A stretch of DNA of 56,074 nucleotides from SIG589 sp964566175 (GTDB taxonomy: Bacteria > Bacillota > Clostridia > Oscillospirales > Acutalibacteraceae). Positions within the stretch are counted from its first letter, which is position 1. Each line of letters starts with the position of its first letter. The notes beneath the pieces were generated by a model. That model did no database searches. It saw only the letters and a program-made list of their open reading frames with translations, and was not told the origin of the DNA. Positions 17,753 to 27,372 of this stretch are shown here, piece by piece. Location: contig CAZMHU010000009.1 of the NCBI GenBank assembly GCA_964566175.1, forward strand, positions 1 through 56,074, read 5' to 3'. Position numbers and translations under genes: made by a program.

Positions 17753-18742
17753 ATGAGAATTGCTGTTGATGCTTTCGGCGGCGATAATGCTCCGCTTGAA
17801 ATAATAAAGGGTTCGCGTGCCGCGGCCGATGAATACGGTGTTTCGATATCGCTCGTCGGCGATAAGACGGTAATTGAAAAATGTGCCGGCGATAACGGTA
17901 TTTCGCTTGACGGTATGGATATCGTTCACGCACCCGACGTTTTGACAATGCATGATGAGCCTACCGCTGTTCTGCGTTCGCTGAAAAACAGTTCTATGGC
18001 TGTTGCTTTCCGTATGGTGGCAGACGGCGACGCCGATGCCTTTGTGTCGGCGGGCAGCACAGGCGCGGTTGTTGTCGGTGGAACACTTATAATAAAGCGT
18101 ATTAAGGGAATTAAACGTGTTGCTTTGGGCAGTATGATACCCGGACTTAATAAAAACTATCTTATGATGGATATCGGCGCAAATGCCGACACCCGCCCCG
18201 AAATGCTTGCACAGTACGGTCTTATGGCTTCTGTCTATCTCGAACAGGTTGAGGGCATTGAAAATCCCGAAATCGGTTTGCTGAATATCGGCACGGAAGA
18301 CACAAAGGGCGACGAAACACGTCTTGCGGCATACGCACTTTTAAAACAGGCACCCATTAACTTTATTGGCAATGTTGAATCGCGCGAAATACCCAAAGGC
18401 ACTTGTGATGCGGTAATAACCGACGGCTTTACGGGTAATATCGCACTTAAACTTATCGAGGGTGTTACATACTCTTTCTTCAAATTGCTCAAAGGTGTAT
18501 TTTATAAAAACATCGCGACAAAACTTGCCGCGCTGACTATGAAGAAGGGTCTTTCCGAGGTTAAAAAGAAAGCCGATTCTTCCGAAGTAGGCGGTGCACC
18601 TCTTCTTGGATGTGCAAAACCTGTTATTAAGGCGCACGGAAATTCCGATGCGAAGGCTTTTAAAAACGCAATACATCAGGCAATAATATATACCGAAAAC
18701 GGCGTTATCGAAAAGATAAGTGCCGGACTTGAAAAAATGTAA
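17753..18742 (+). CDS. plsX: Phosphate acyltransferase PlsX
   Basis: A 329-residue enzyme that converts acyl-ACP to acyl-phosphate, the donor for PlsY in phospholipid synthesis. IAVDAFGGDNAPLEIIKG opens the protein, and GSTGAVVVGGT, MMDIGANADTRPEML and the GFTGNIALKLIEG segment are characteristic. ATG 17753 follows AAGGAAGG; the track-style start at 17717 inside the trmFO stop region has no ribosome site. The gene is next to rnc, with no acpP gene between them. Confidence 0.95.
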   Translation: MRIAVDAFGGDNAPLEIIKGSRAAADEYGVSISLVGDKTVIEKCAGDNGISLDGMDIVHAPDVLTMHDEPTAVLRSLKNSSMAVAFRMVADGDADAFVSAGSTGAVVVGGTLIIKRIKGIKRVALGSMIPGLNKNYLMMDIGANADTRPEMLAQYGLMASVYLEQVEGIENPEIGLLNIGTEDTKGDETRLAAYALLKQAPINFIGNVESREIPKGTCDAVITDGFTGNIALKLIEGVTYSFFKLLKGVFYKNIATKLAALTMKKGLSEVKKKADSSEVGGAPLLGCAKPVIKAHGNSDAKAFKNAIHQAIIYTENGVIEKISAGLEKM

Positions 18743-18755
18743 GAGGGTTATTATA

Positions 18756-19436
18756 ATGACTTCGCTTGAAGAAAATATCGGCTATACTTTTAAAGATAAA
18801 TCGCTTCTTCGACTTGCACTGACACATTCGTCATATGCAAACGAAACCGGCAATCCGATGAACTGCAATGAAAGACTTGAGTTCTTAGGTGACTCTGTTT
18901 TATCGCTTATCGTATCCGATTATATTTTCAAAAATTTTAAAAACCGACCCGAGGGAGAACTGACTAAACTTCGCGCGTCACTCGTTTGCGAGAAATCACT
19001 TTGCGCCTTTTCGCGTCAACTCAACGTCGGTGAGCATATGCTTCTCGGAAAGGGCGAGGCTTTAAACGGCGGACGTGAGCGTGTCTCTATCCTTGCCGAT
19101 GCTTTTGAGGCTATACTGGCGGCAATATATCTTGATGCGGGAATGGAACAGGCGAGAAAACACGTTTTGCGTTTTGTCTGTGACGAACTTAAAAACACCG
19201 ACGATGAGGTTTTTAAGGATTACAAAACCACCCTGCAAGAGGTTATTCAACGCAATCGTGAGGAACATCTCTCATATATTCTCGTTGATGAGTCGGGTCC
19301 CGACCACGATAAGTCTTTTACGATGGAAGTTCACCTAAACTCCAACGTTATCGGTAAAGGTAGCGGCAAGAGCAAAAAACAGGCGGAACAAATGGCGGCA
19401 CGCCAAGCACTTCGTCTTATGGGGATAGAGGAATGA
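18756..19436 (+). CDS. rnc: Ribonuclease III
   Basis: A 226-residue double-strand-specific endonuclease for rRNA processing and mRNA turnover. The catalytic signature NERLEFLGD is at residues 38-46, with the second acidic cluster in ILADAFEAILAAIYLD, and a double-stranded-RNA-binding domain fills about 155-226 (GKGSGKSKKQAEQMAARQAL). ATG 18756 follows AGAGGG. The stop overlaps the next start (ATGA). Confidence 0.96.
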   Translation: MTSLEENIGYTFKDKSLLRLALTHSSYANETGNPMNCNERLEFLGDSVLSLIVSDYIFKNFKNRPEGELTKLRASLVCEKSLCAFSRQLNVGEHMLLGKGEALNGGRERVSILADAFEAILAAIYLDAGMEQARKHVLRFVCDELKNTDDEVFKDYKTTLQEVIQRNREEHLSYILVDESGPDHDKSFTMEVHLNSNVIGKGSGKSKKQAEQMAARQALRLMGIEE

Positions 19437-20425
19437 GCGGTAAACATTCCAATATTTCGGTTTTTGTACCGCATCTCGGATGTCCGCAAAGGTGCACTTT
19501 TTGCAATCAGCACCATATTGCCCGCACACAGCAAGCACCCGCCCCGAGCGATGTCGATGCCGCTGTGCAGACGGCTGTAAACAGCCGCAATTACGACCCG
19601 AAAATCACAGAAATCGCTTTTTTCGGCGGTAGTTTTACGGCAATTGAGCGGGAGTATATGCTCTCACTCCTACGTGTGGCTGATAAATATGTAAAAAACG
19701 GCACAGTGTCGGGAATACGTGTTTCAACCCGCCCCGATGCGATAAACGATGATGTTTTGGAAGTTTTAAAATCACACGGCGTAACAACCGTCGAACTCGG
19801 CGCGCAGAGTATGGACGATACTGTTCTTGCACTAAACAAACGCGGTCATACTTCGGCAGATGTCTCGGCGGCATCACGGCTTATCAAAAAAAGCGGAATT
19901 GCTCTGGGACTGCAGATGATGACCGGACTTTACGGCAGCAGTGATGAAAAAGATGTATATACCGCAGAGCAAATATCACTGCTTTTGCCCGATTGTGTGC
20001 GTATTTATCCCACGGTAACGCTTGAAAACACAGCACTTGCCGAGTATTATAAAAAAGGTGAATACGCACCGCCGACACTTGACAGCACGGTACGGCTTTG
20101 TGTTAAAATAAAGAAAATTTTTGACGAGTGTGGCATTCCTGTTATACGCTTGGGACTGCATACCATTGATGAGGACGCTTATGTTGCCGGTCCTTGGCAT
20201 CCTGCATTCAGCGAACTTTGCGATTCGCTCGTTTTCAGAGAAAAAATATTCGCTCAGTTGGGGGACGCGGGGGAGTATTCTGTTTTCGTGAATCCCCGCG
20301 ATATTTCAAAGGCTGTCGGACAGTTGAAAAGCAATATAGAATATTTTAAAACTCTCGGCTTTAATATCCGCGTTTCGGCGGATGACAGCCTGCAAAAAAA
20401 CAGTTGCAATGTTAAAAGGAAGTGA
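19433..20425 (+). CDS. Elp3-like radical SAM protein
   Basis: A 330-residue radical S-adenosylmethionine protein. The cluster motif has C17, C21 and C24 in LGCPQRCTFCNQ, followed by an Elp3-type radical SAM barrel (EIAFFGGSFTAIERE; GVTTVELGAQSMDD; LGLQMMTGLYG). It lacks an acetyltransferase domain, so it is shorter than true Elp3. Relatives often sit between rnc and smc in Clostridia, and their substrate is not established. It is coupled to rnc by a 4-base overlap. Confidence 0.85.
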   Translation: MSGKHSNISVFVPHLGCPQRCTFCNQHHIARTQQAPAPSDVDAAVQTAVNSRNYDPKITEIAFFGGSFTAIEREYMLSLLRVADKYVKNGTVSGIRVSTRPDAINDDVLEVLKSHGVTTVELGAQSMDDTVLALNKRGHTSADVSAASRLIKKSGIALGLQMMTGLYGSSDEKDVYTAEQISLLLPDCVRIYPTVTLENTALAEYYKKGEYAPPTLDSTVRLCVKIKKIFDECGIPVIRLGLHTIDEDAYVAGPWHPAFSELCDSLVFREKIFAQLGDAGEYSVFVNPRDISKAVGQLKSNIEYFKTLGFNIRVSADDSLQKNSCNVKRK

Positions 20426-20431
20426 GCACAG

Positions 20432-23400
20432 GTGCTTTTAAGATCGATTGAAATTCAAGGCTTTAAATCCTTTGCGGACAAAACAACACTAAAGTTCGGA
20501 AAGGGAATAACCGCCGTTGTAGGTCCTAACGGAAGCGGAAAAAGTAACATTTCTGATGCCGTGCGTTGGGTCTTGGGCGAGCAGTCAACAAAGAATCTTC
20601 GCGGTCAGTCTATGGAGGACGTTATTTTCGGTGGAACAGCCGACCGCCGTCCCCACGGATTTTGCGAAGTCACGCTTGTTATCGATAATGTTGATCGCAG
20701 TCTTAATTTTGATAACGACACCGTTGCGGTCACACGAAGATATTATCGTTCGCACGAAAGCGAATATTTGATAAATAATGTTTCTGTCCGTTTGCGTGAT
20801 ATTAACGAGTTGTTTATGGATACCGGTCTCGGACGTGACGGCTATTCGATGATAGGACAGGGAAAAATCGACACTATCATCAGTTCGAAATCACAGGAGC
20901 GCCGTGATATTTTCGAAGAGGCTTCGGGCATTTCAAAATACCGCTATCGCAAACTTGAGGCTGAACGCAAACTCGCCGCCGCCGATGATAATATGATACG
21001 CCTTAAAGATATTTTGGGCGAACTTGAGGGACGTGTAGGCCCTTTGGCGGAACAGAGTAAGAAAGCACAGCGTTTTTTGGAATATTCCGAAACGAAAAAG
21101 GAACTCGAAATCGGTCTGTGGCTTAATACACTTAACAATTCTAAAGATGCCGTTCGCACACAGGACGGAAAAATTGCCGTCTGCGAAGGACAGTATCGCG
21201 AACTTGAGAAGGAACTTGAAGGCTTTGAGAGTGCTATTGAGGGCAACTCTGCCGACTCGGCTGAAATTATTTCTGGTATTGATAATTTAAGAACAACTGC
21301 GGCATCGTTAGAGGAACAGAGTGCAACGCTCGGCGGAAATATCGCAGTTTTGCAAAATACGATATTACATAATACCGAAACGGTAAAGCGTATCGAAACC
21401 GAAATTGCCGGCATTGCCGACAATGACGCGTCGGCTTTAGAAGAGATTTCCAAAAAGACAGAGGAAATCGCAAGCAAGCAAAAACGCATATCTGAACTTG
21501 AGTTGGACGTTGCCGAGACAAGCAAAAAACTTAACAGTCTTATTACCGACAGTGAGAATATTGCGAAAAATCTTGAAGAACTTTCGCAAAAGATGAATAC
21601 ACTTTCAGCCGCAGGTTCGGATGAACGTGTTAAGGCGGTAACGGCACAGTCGGCGATTGACGAACTTTTAAGTCGTGCACAAACGGTCGATGCAGTATTG
21701 CTTGAAAAACAGCGTGAGTGTGATACCCTCCGCACCGAACTTTCGGAAACCGACATGCTTCTTCATACCATCGACGAAAATATTTCTTCGGTCACTAATT
21801 CACTGAAAGGTTATGAACTTCGCCGCAATTCTCGCAGCGACAGCGTACAGACCGCGAAACAGTCACTTGACACTCTCCGTCTTGATATTGAAAGCAAAAA
21901 GCGTAAAGCGCAGATGCTTGAAGACCTTGAGAAAAATATGGAAGGTTTCAGCCATTCTGTTAAGCGCGTTGTATCCGATTCGAAAAGCGGTTTGCTTCGC
22001 GGAATTTACGGCCCTGTTTCGCGCATTATTAAGGTTGAGGGCGAATATTCGGTTGCCGTTGAGGTTGCGCTCGGCAATGCAATGCAAAACATCGTTGTCG
22101 AAACCGATGCTGATGCAAAACGCGCTATCGCAATGCTTAAAAGCGGAAACCACGGAAGAGCAACCTTTTTGCCGGTTGCCACTATACGTGCCAAAAAATA
22201 TGATACTGCGGGTGCGGAAAATCTTTTCGGCTATGTCGGCGTAGCATCGGAACTTGTAAGTTGTGATGAAAAATACAGAGAGGTCATAAAATACCTGCTC
22301 GGCGGTACGGTCGTTGCTGAGGATATCGACTCCGCTACGACTATTGCCAAGAAAACGGGTTATAAACTGAAAATCGTTTCGCTCGACGGTCAGGTCGTCA
22401 ACCCGGGCGGCTCGCTGACCGGTGGATCGCTTTCAAAACAGGCGGGTCTGCTCGGCAGAAGCGGCGAAATCGAAAAACTTAAAAATGAGGTTTCGAAACT
22501 TTCATCCAAGGAAAGCGAATCGGAAGAGGCTTATAAAAAATCCGTTGAGGAACTTGCCGCAGTCGATGCGGATATCCTTGCCGCAAAGGGTGAACTCACC
22601 ACGGCAAACGAGGATAAAATACGTGCCCTTGCCGAACTCAGACGTATATCAGAACTCATTTCCGCCGCCGAGACTGCTCATAAGGACGCCCTTCTCGAAA
22701 AGGAAACTTCGGGAACACGAATTGAAGAATACAGGGCAACTTTGGAGCAGGCAAGTGCTGAAGAGGAAAAAATCAATTCGGAAAAAGCGGAATTGCAGAG
22801 CAAAATCGATTCTATTGTCGGCGGCAGAGATACCCTTTCCGCCAACCGTGAGCAACTTGCGAATTTGCTGACCGAATACCGTCTTAATATTGTTGAAGCG
22901 GAAAAGGACATTGAAAATCTGCGCATTTCTAAGGAGTCGCTTGAGAGTTCAATCGGAAACCGTGCCGAACGTACGGCGGAACTCACAGCCGAAAAGGACG
23001 GACTTTTGGCTCGAAATTGCGAACTCGAAAATCAAATTTCCGCTGTTGAATGTAATATCGAGGAACTCAAAGCGCAAAAGACGTCTGCCGAAAACGAAAT
23101 CGAACTTTTAATAGCAAAGCGCGGCGAAATGGAAAAACTCTCACACGAAATGCGTGTTAAAGAGCGTGAAGTTTCGCAAAAACGTGAAGTTTTGGGAAGT
23201 GAACTTGCCCGACTTAACGAGCGCAGAGAGTCGATGCTCAGGGAACTTGACGAAGTTGTCAAAAAACTCTATGATGAATATCAACTCACCCGCAGTGAGG
23301 CTGAGGAAATCGGTATCGTGATTGAAAATGTTACCGAAGCGAAAAAGCAGTTAGCCGAAGTGAGGGGTAAAATTCGTCAACTCGGAAATGTTAATGTTTC

Positions 23401-24010
23401 GGCTATCGAAGAGTATAAAGAGGTCAGCGCACGATATGAATTTTTATCGAGTCAGATTTCCGATATAGAAAAATCGCGCGAAGAACTCAACAAACTGATA
23501 AATCAACTCACTTCCCAAATGCAGGAACTCTTTTCCGAGGGCTTTGCAAAAATCAGCACCGCATTCAGCAAGACTTTTACCGAACTTTTCGGTGGCGGCA
23601 CGGCAGAACTTGTTCTCAGTGACCCCACCAACGTTTTGGAAAGCGGTATTGATATTGTCGCAAAACTTCCCGGCAAGAACGTTCCCAGTCTTGACGGACT
23701 TTCGGGCGGTGAGAAGGCTCTTATCGCACTTTCTATATACTTCTCGATTATGCGTGTCAGCGCACCGCCGTTCTGTTTCCTCGACGAGGTTGACACCGCA
23801 CTTGACGATATAAATGTTGACCGCGTGGCAAACTATATGAGCGAGGCGGACTTCGGAACGCAGTTCATCTGCATTACTCACCGCCGCGGAACTATGGAAG
23901 CGGCCGATATGCTTTATGGCGTTACAATGCAGGAAAAGGGCATTACAAAACTTTTGGAACTTAACGTTGCCGAACTTGAGAAAAAACTGATGCTTGATAA
24001 TAAGCAGTAA
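20432..24010 (+). CDS. smc: Chromosome segregation protein SMC
   Basis: A 1192-residue condensin ATPase that, with ScpA and ScpB (not in this window), compacts and resolves the chromosome. The ATPase head is split: Walker A GPNGSGKS at 31-38 and signature LSGGEKA from 1090 with FCFLDEVDTALDD near 1115. Two long coiled coils (about 170-500 and 670-1010) flank the hinge (about 510-660, with GLLRGIYGPVSRII and VNPGGSLTGGS). The start is GTG 20432. Next to ftsY, as usual. Confidence 0.97.
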   Translation: MLLRSIEIQGFKSFADKTTLKFGKGITAVVGPNGSGKSNISDAVRWVLGEQSTKNLRGQSMEDVIFGGTADRRPHGFCEVTLVIDNVDRSLNFDNDTVAVTRRYYRSHESEYLINNVSVRLRDINELFMDTGLGRDGYSMIGQGKIDTIISSKSQERRDIFEEASGISKYRYRKLEAERKLAAADDNMIRLKDILGELEGRVGPLAEQSKKAQRFLEYSETKKELEIGLWLNTLNNSKDAVRTQDGKIAVCEGQYRELEKELEGFESAIEGNSADSAEIISGIDNLRTTAASLEEQSATLGGNIAVLQNTILHNTETVKRIETEIAGIADNDASALEEISKKTEEIASKQKRISELELDVAETSKKLNSLITDSENIAKNLEELSQKMNTLSAAGSDERVKAVTAQSAIDELLSRAQTVDAVLLEKQRECDTLRTELSETDMLLHTIDENISSVTNSLKGYELRRNSRSDSVQTAKQSLDTLRLDIESKKRKAQMLEDLEKNMEGFSHSVKRVVSDSKSGLLRGIYGPVSRIIKVEGEYSVAVEVALGNAMQNIVVETDADAKRAIAMLKSGNHGRATFLPVATIRAKKYDTAGAENLFGYVGVASELVSCDEKYREVIKYLLGGTVVAEDIDSATTIAKKTGYKLKIVSLDGQVVNPGGSLTGGSLSKQAGLLGRSGEIEKLKNEVSKLSSKESESEEAYKKSVEELAAVDADILAAKGELTTANEDKIRALAELRRISELISAAETAHKDALLEKETSGTRIEEYRATLEQASAEEEKINSEKAELQSKIDSIVGGRDTLSANREQLANLLTEYRLNIVEAEKDIENLRISKESLESSIGNRAERTAELTAEKDGLLARNCELENQISAVECNIEELKAQKTSAENEIELLIAKRGEMEKLSHEMRVKEREVSQKREVLGSELARLNERRESMLRELDEVVKKLYDEYQLTRSEAEEIGIVIENVTEAKKQLAEVRGKIRQLGNVNVSAIEEYKEVSARYEFLSSQISDIEKSREELNKLINQLTSQMQELFSEGFAKISTAFSKTFTELFGGGTAELVLSDPTNVLESGIDIVAKLPGKNVPSLDGLSGGEKALIALSIYFSIMRVSAPPFCFLDEVDTALDDINVDRVANYMSEADFGTQFICITHRRGTMEAADMLYGVTMQEKGITKLLELNVAELEKKLMLDNKQ

Positions 24011-24019
24011 GGAGTTAAA

Positions 24020-24937
24020 ATGGGATTTTTCAGCAAAATCGGTTTGGGTCTTAAAAAGACAAGAGACAGTTTAACAGGTGCTGTCAATAATGTTCTTAAA
24101 GGCTTTACGAAGATTGACGAAGAACTGTTTGAAGAACTTGAAGAAATCTTGATAACCTGCGATATCGGAGTTGCCACATCAACATATATTTGTGATATGT
24201 TACGTGAGAGAGTAAAATCGGAGCATATTACCGACCCCGACGAAATTAGAACGCTTTTGCGTGATATAATTGCCGATATGTTAAAGGGCGAGTCATGCCT
24301 TAAACTTGACACAAAGCCGTCGGTTGTGCTTGTTATCGGTGTCAACGGTGTCGGAAAGACAACGACGATAGGCAAACTTGCATCTAATCTTAAAAGCGAG
24401 GGAAAGCATGTTGTTCTCGGTGCTGCCGATACATTCCGCGCCGCCGCTATCGACCAACTCGGAATTTGGGCGGAGCGTAGCGGTGTTGATATGGTTAAAA
24501 GTGTTGAGGGCACCGACCCCGCATCGGTAATTTTCGATACAATAGCATCTGCTAAGGCAAAGGGCGCAGATGTTATAATTTGTGATACTGCGGGTAGACT
24601 TCACAACAAGAAAAACCTTATGGATGAACTTGCTAAGATGAACCGTGTTATTTCGCGCGAATTGCCGCAGGCATCGGTCGAAACACTGCTTGTTCTTGAT
24701 GCCGCCACCGGACAGAACGCCGTTAATCAGGCACGTGAATTTAAAAATGTTACGAACATTACGGGTATTGTCCTTACAAAACTCGACGGTACTGCCAAGG
24801 GCGGCGTTGTTCTGCCGATAAAACACGAACTCGGAATACCTGTTAAATACATCGGCGTGGGCGAGGGAATTGACGATTTGCAACCATTTGACAGAGAACG
24901 CTTTGCAAGTGCTCTCTTTAACAGTGAGGAACAGTAA
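24020..24937 (+). CDS. ftsY: Signal recognition particle receptor FtsY
   Basis: A 305-residue SRP GTPase that docks ribosome-SRP complexes at the membrane. The short N-terminal region is amphipathic rather than the long acidic A domain. The NG domain has G1 GVNGVGKTT from 107, DTFRAAAIDQL, DTAGRLHNKKNLM and TKLDGTAKGG. It directly follows smc and its stop overlaps the next ATG. Confidence 0.97.
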   Translation: MGFFSKIGLGLKKTRDSLTGAVNNVLKGFTKIDEELFEELEEILITCDIGVATSTYICDMLRERVKSEHITDPDEIRTLLRDIIADMLKGESCLKLDTKPSVVLVIGVNGVGKTTTIGKLASNLKSEGKHVVLGAADTFRAAAIDQLGIWAERSGVDMVKSVEGTDPASVIFDTIASAKAKGADVIICDTAGRLHNKKNLMDELAKMNRVISRELPQASVETLLVLDAATGQNAVNQAREFKNVTNITGIVLTKLDGTAKGGVVLPIKHELGIPVKYIGVGEGIDDLQPFDRERFASALFNSEEQ

Positions 24938-25548
24938 TGAAATATTTTTTGGCTACCAAAAATCCGCATAAGGTGATTGAATTTGAACGGATTTTGTCAC
25001 CTATGGGAATAGAAATCGTTTGCGAGAAAGACCTTCCGCAACCTTTGGTAGAGGTTATTGAAGACGGTGAAACTTTCAAAGAAAACGCTCTTATCAAGGC
25101 GCGTTTCGCCTGTAAGGAAACAGGTTTTGTTTCGCTCTCCGACGACAGCGGACTGTGTGTTGATGTTCTTTCGGGCGCACCGGGAGTTTACTCGGCGCGT
25201 TACAGCGGAACGCACGGTGATGATGTCGCCAACAACAAAAAACTTCTGCGTGAACTCGATGGTGTGCCGTATGAAAGGCGAACGGCACATTACACCGCCG
25301 CTATTGCCTGCGTTTTTCCGGACGGCAGGGAAATTGTCGTTGAGGGATATTGCCACGGCCACATTGATTTTGAGGAGCACGGAAATTGCGGTTTCGGTTA
25401 TGACCCGCTGTTTGTTTCCGAAAAGGGCTGTTTCGGTGAGGTCAGTGCCAATGTTAAAGACTCGATAAGTCACCGAGCAAACGCTCTGCAACTGCTCAAA
25501 GCAGAACTTGAAAAACTTTTTAGTGAGGGATATTATGTTAACCGGTAA
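24937..25548 (+). CDS. rdgB: XTP/dITP diphosphatase (RdgB/HAM1 family)
   Basis: A 203-residue house-cleaning pyrophosphatase that removes deaminated purine nucleotides (XTP, dITP, ITP). ATKNPHKVIEFERIL, SDDSGLCVDVL, GAPGVYSARYSG and the GFGYDPLF and SHRANAL segments define the family. It overlaps ftsY by one base and the following RNA-binding gene by 14 bases. Confidence 0.95.
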   Translation: MKYFLATKNPHKVIEFERILSPMGIEIVCEKDLPQPLVEVIEDGETFKENALIKARFACKETGFVSLSDDSGLCVDVLSGAPGVYSARYSGTHGDDVANNKKLLRELDGVPYERRTAHYTAAIACVFPDGREIVVEGYCHGHIDFEEHGNCGFGYDPLFVSEKGCFGEVSANVKDSISHRANALQLLKAELEKLFSEGYYVNR

Positions 25549-25837
25549 ACAACGCGCTCAACTCAGGGCGCTGGCAAATAAAGCAGACACAATTTTTCAA
25601 ATCGGAAAGACCGGCATAGGTGATCAACTTGTGCGTCAGGTTAATGAAACTCTTGAAGTCAGGGAACTCATAAAACTTCGTGTTTTGGAGTCTTCTCCCG
25701 TAACCGCACGTGAGGCGGCGGATACCATAGCCGAACAGGTCGGAGCTGACGTTGTTCAGGTTATTGGTTCTCGTTTTGTGCTTTATCGTGAAAGCAAGGA
25801 ACACAAAAAAATCGTTTTGGTAAAAAAGAATGGTTGA
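25535..25837 (+). CDS. yhbY: YhbY-type CRM-domain RNA-binding protein
   Basis: A 100-residue single CRM domain (LTGKQRAQLRALANKAD; FQIGKTGIGDQLVRQV) with the GxxG-type loop. Family members bind pre-50S ribosomal particles and are thought to help assembly. ATG 25535 follows GTGAGGG; an upstream in-frame start at 25508 lies deep inside rdgB. Its last bases overlap nadD. Confidence 0.9.
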   Translation: MLTGKQRAQLRALANKADTIFQIGKTGIGDQLVRQVNETLEVRELIKLRVLESSPVTAREAADTIAEQVGADVVQVIGSRFVLYRESKEHKKIVLVKKNG

Positions 25838-26417
25838 AACGGTTATATTCGGCGGAACGTTTAACCCTATTCATAACGGGCATATTGAAATCATAAACGA
25901 ACTGCTTTCGCTTGACGGCGTTAAAAGGGTAGTCGTAATTCCGACACGGATACCGCCCCACAAAGCCGCGCCGGATTTGGCGTCGGGTGAGGACAGGCTT
26001 GCTATGTGCCGTCTTGCGACTAGGGAGTTTTCCTGTGTCGAAGTCAGCAATATCGAATTTATGCGTGAAGGACCGAGTTATACTTTTGATACCGTAACCG
26101 AGTTTGTGAGAAAAAGCGGCGAGCGTGTCGCTATTGCCTGCGGTGCGGATATGATAACAACATTGTCCGAATGGTATAAATACGGTGAACTTATCAAACT
26201 TGCCGATATTATCGCTTTCCGCCGAAAGGGGATAGATAATACACTGTTTGACCGTGCTGTTTGCGATATAAAACGCGACGGCGGTAATGTTGCCGTTATC
26301 GAAAAGGAATTGACGGATATTTCTTCAAGCCGAATACGCAGTGAGAAAAGCACACTTTTACCCGCTACGGTGGTTGAATATATTAAAGAAAAGGGGCTTT
26401 ACGGCTATGACGGTTGA
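25830..26417 (+). CDS. nadD: Nicotinate-nucleotide adenylyltransferase
   Basis: A 195-residue nucleotidyltransferase that makes deamido-NAD from nicotinate mononucleotide and ATP. The HxGH motif is in GGTFNPIHNGHIEI, and the C-terminal ISSSRIRSE is the SxxxxR motif. yhbY-nadD-yqeK-rsfS is a conserved Firmicute order. Coupled by overlap at both ends. Confidence 0.95.
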   Translation: MVETVIFGGTFNPIHNGHIEIINELLSLDGVKRVVVIPTRIPPHKAAPDLASGEDRLAMCRLATREFSCVEVSNIEFMREGPSYTFDTVTEFVRKSGERVAIACGADMITTLSEWYKYGELIKLADIIAFRRKGIDNTLFDRAVCDIKRDGGNVAVIEKELTDISSSRIRSEKSTLLPATVVEYIKEKGLYGYDG

Positions 26418-26970
26418 CGAATACAAGGCTTTGCTGAAAAGCCGACTTAAACCCGAAAGATACGAACATTCTCTTTGCGTTGCCGACGAGGCTGTGCGCC
26501 TTGCCGATAAGTACGGCGGAGACCGTGATAAAGCATACATTGCGGGACTGATGCACGACATTATGAAGAATGCCGACGGCGAAGAGCACTTGAAAATGTT
26601 TGAAACCTTTGGTATAATGCTTTCAAGTGTTGAAAAATCCGCACAAAAGTTATGGCACGCAATGTCGGGTGCGCTTTATATACAGTATGTTTTGGGCATT
26701 GACGACAGTGAAATTATCGACGCCGTTCGCTATCACACTACAGCACGCAGTAATATGACACAACTTGATAAAATTCTTTATCTGGCTGATTTCACTTCGG
26801 CTGACCGTCAATATGACGATGTCGATACTATACGTGCGCTTGTGAATAAGAATATGAACGAGGGTTTGAAATATGCTCTGTCATATTCTGTTGTTGATTT
26901 GGTCAATAACGGACGTGCCGTTCATCCCGACACCGTTGCGGCATATAACGAAGTTGTAATGCAACACTGA
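26407..26970 (+). CDS. yqeK: HD-domain diadenosine tetraphosphatase YqeK
   Basis: A 187-residue HD-superfamily hydrolase. Metal ligands are visible at H21 (YEHSL), H50-D51 (LMHDIMK) and in RYHTTAR and LYLADF. Relatives hydrolyse Ap4A symmetrically to ADP. ATG 26407 overlaps the nadD end, and the next gene is rsfS, the standard context for this family. Confidence 0.92.
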   Translation: MTVDEYKALLKSRLKPERYEHSLCVADEAVRLADKYGGDRDKAYIAGLMHDIMKNADGEEHLKMFETFGIMLSSVEKSAQKLWHAMSGALYIQYVLGIDDSEIIDAVRYHTTARSNMTQLDKILYLADFTSADRQYDDVDTIRALVNKNMNEGLKYALSYSVVDLVNNGRAVHPDTVAAYNEVVMQH

Positions 26971-27000
26971 GGTTAAGTTTTTTGAAAAGAGGAAATTTTT

Positions 27001-27372
27001 TTGGATAGTAAAGAGATTCTTGCAATAGCGGCTAACGCCGTTAACGATAAAAAGGGTAAAAATATATTTGCCGTTGAGGTAGGCGACCTGACCATTCTTG
27101 CCGATTATTTGTTGCTTGCCACCGCAAATTCTTCGACCCACGTGCGTGCTCTTGCCGACGAGGTTGAGGAAAAACTCAAGGAGCACGGCATTCAGCCACA
27201 CCATACCGAAGGACGAGCAACCGGTTGGATATTGCTTGATTATAATGAGGTTATAATTCATATATTCAGCAGAGAAGCACGCGAGTTTTATAATCTTGAC
27301 AGTATATGGAGCGACGGCAACCCCGTAAACCTTGACAAAATTCTTACATCACAGCAGGAGGATTGGCAATGA
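27001..27372 (+). CDS. rsfS: Ribosomal silencing factor RsfS
   Basis: A 123-residue protein of the Iojap/YbeB family that binds L14 and blocks subunit joining in starvation. DYLLLATANSSTHVRALADEV, EGRATGWILLDYNEVIIHIF and REFYNLDSIW are conserved. The start is TTG 27001 after AGAGGAAA. The stop overlaps the leuS ATG. Confidence 0.94.
   Translation: MDSKEILAIAANAVNDKKGKNIFAVEVGDLTILADYLLLATANSSTHVRALADEVEEKLKEHGIQPHHTEGRATGWILLDYNEVIIHIFSREAREFYNLDSIWSDGNPVNLDKILTSQQEDWQ

Noticed and set aside
27301..27368. T-box leader controlling leuS
   Set aside because: leuS overlaps the end of rsfS, leaving no space, and no T-box bulge sequence is seen.
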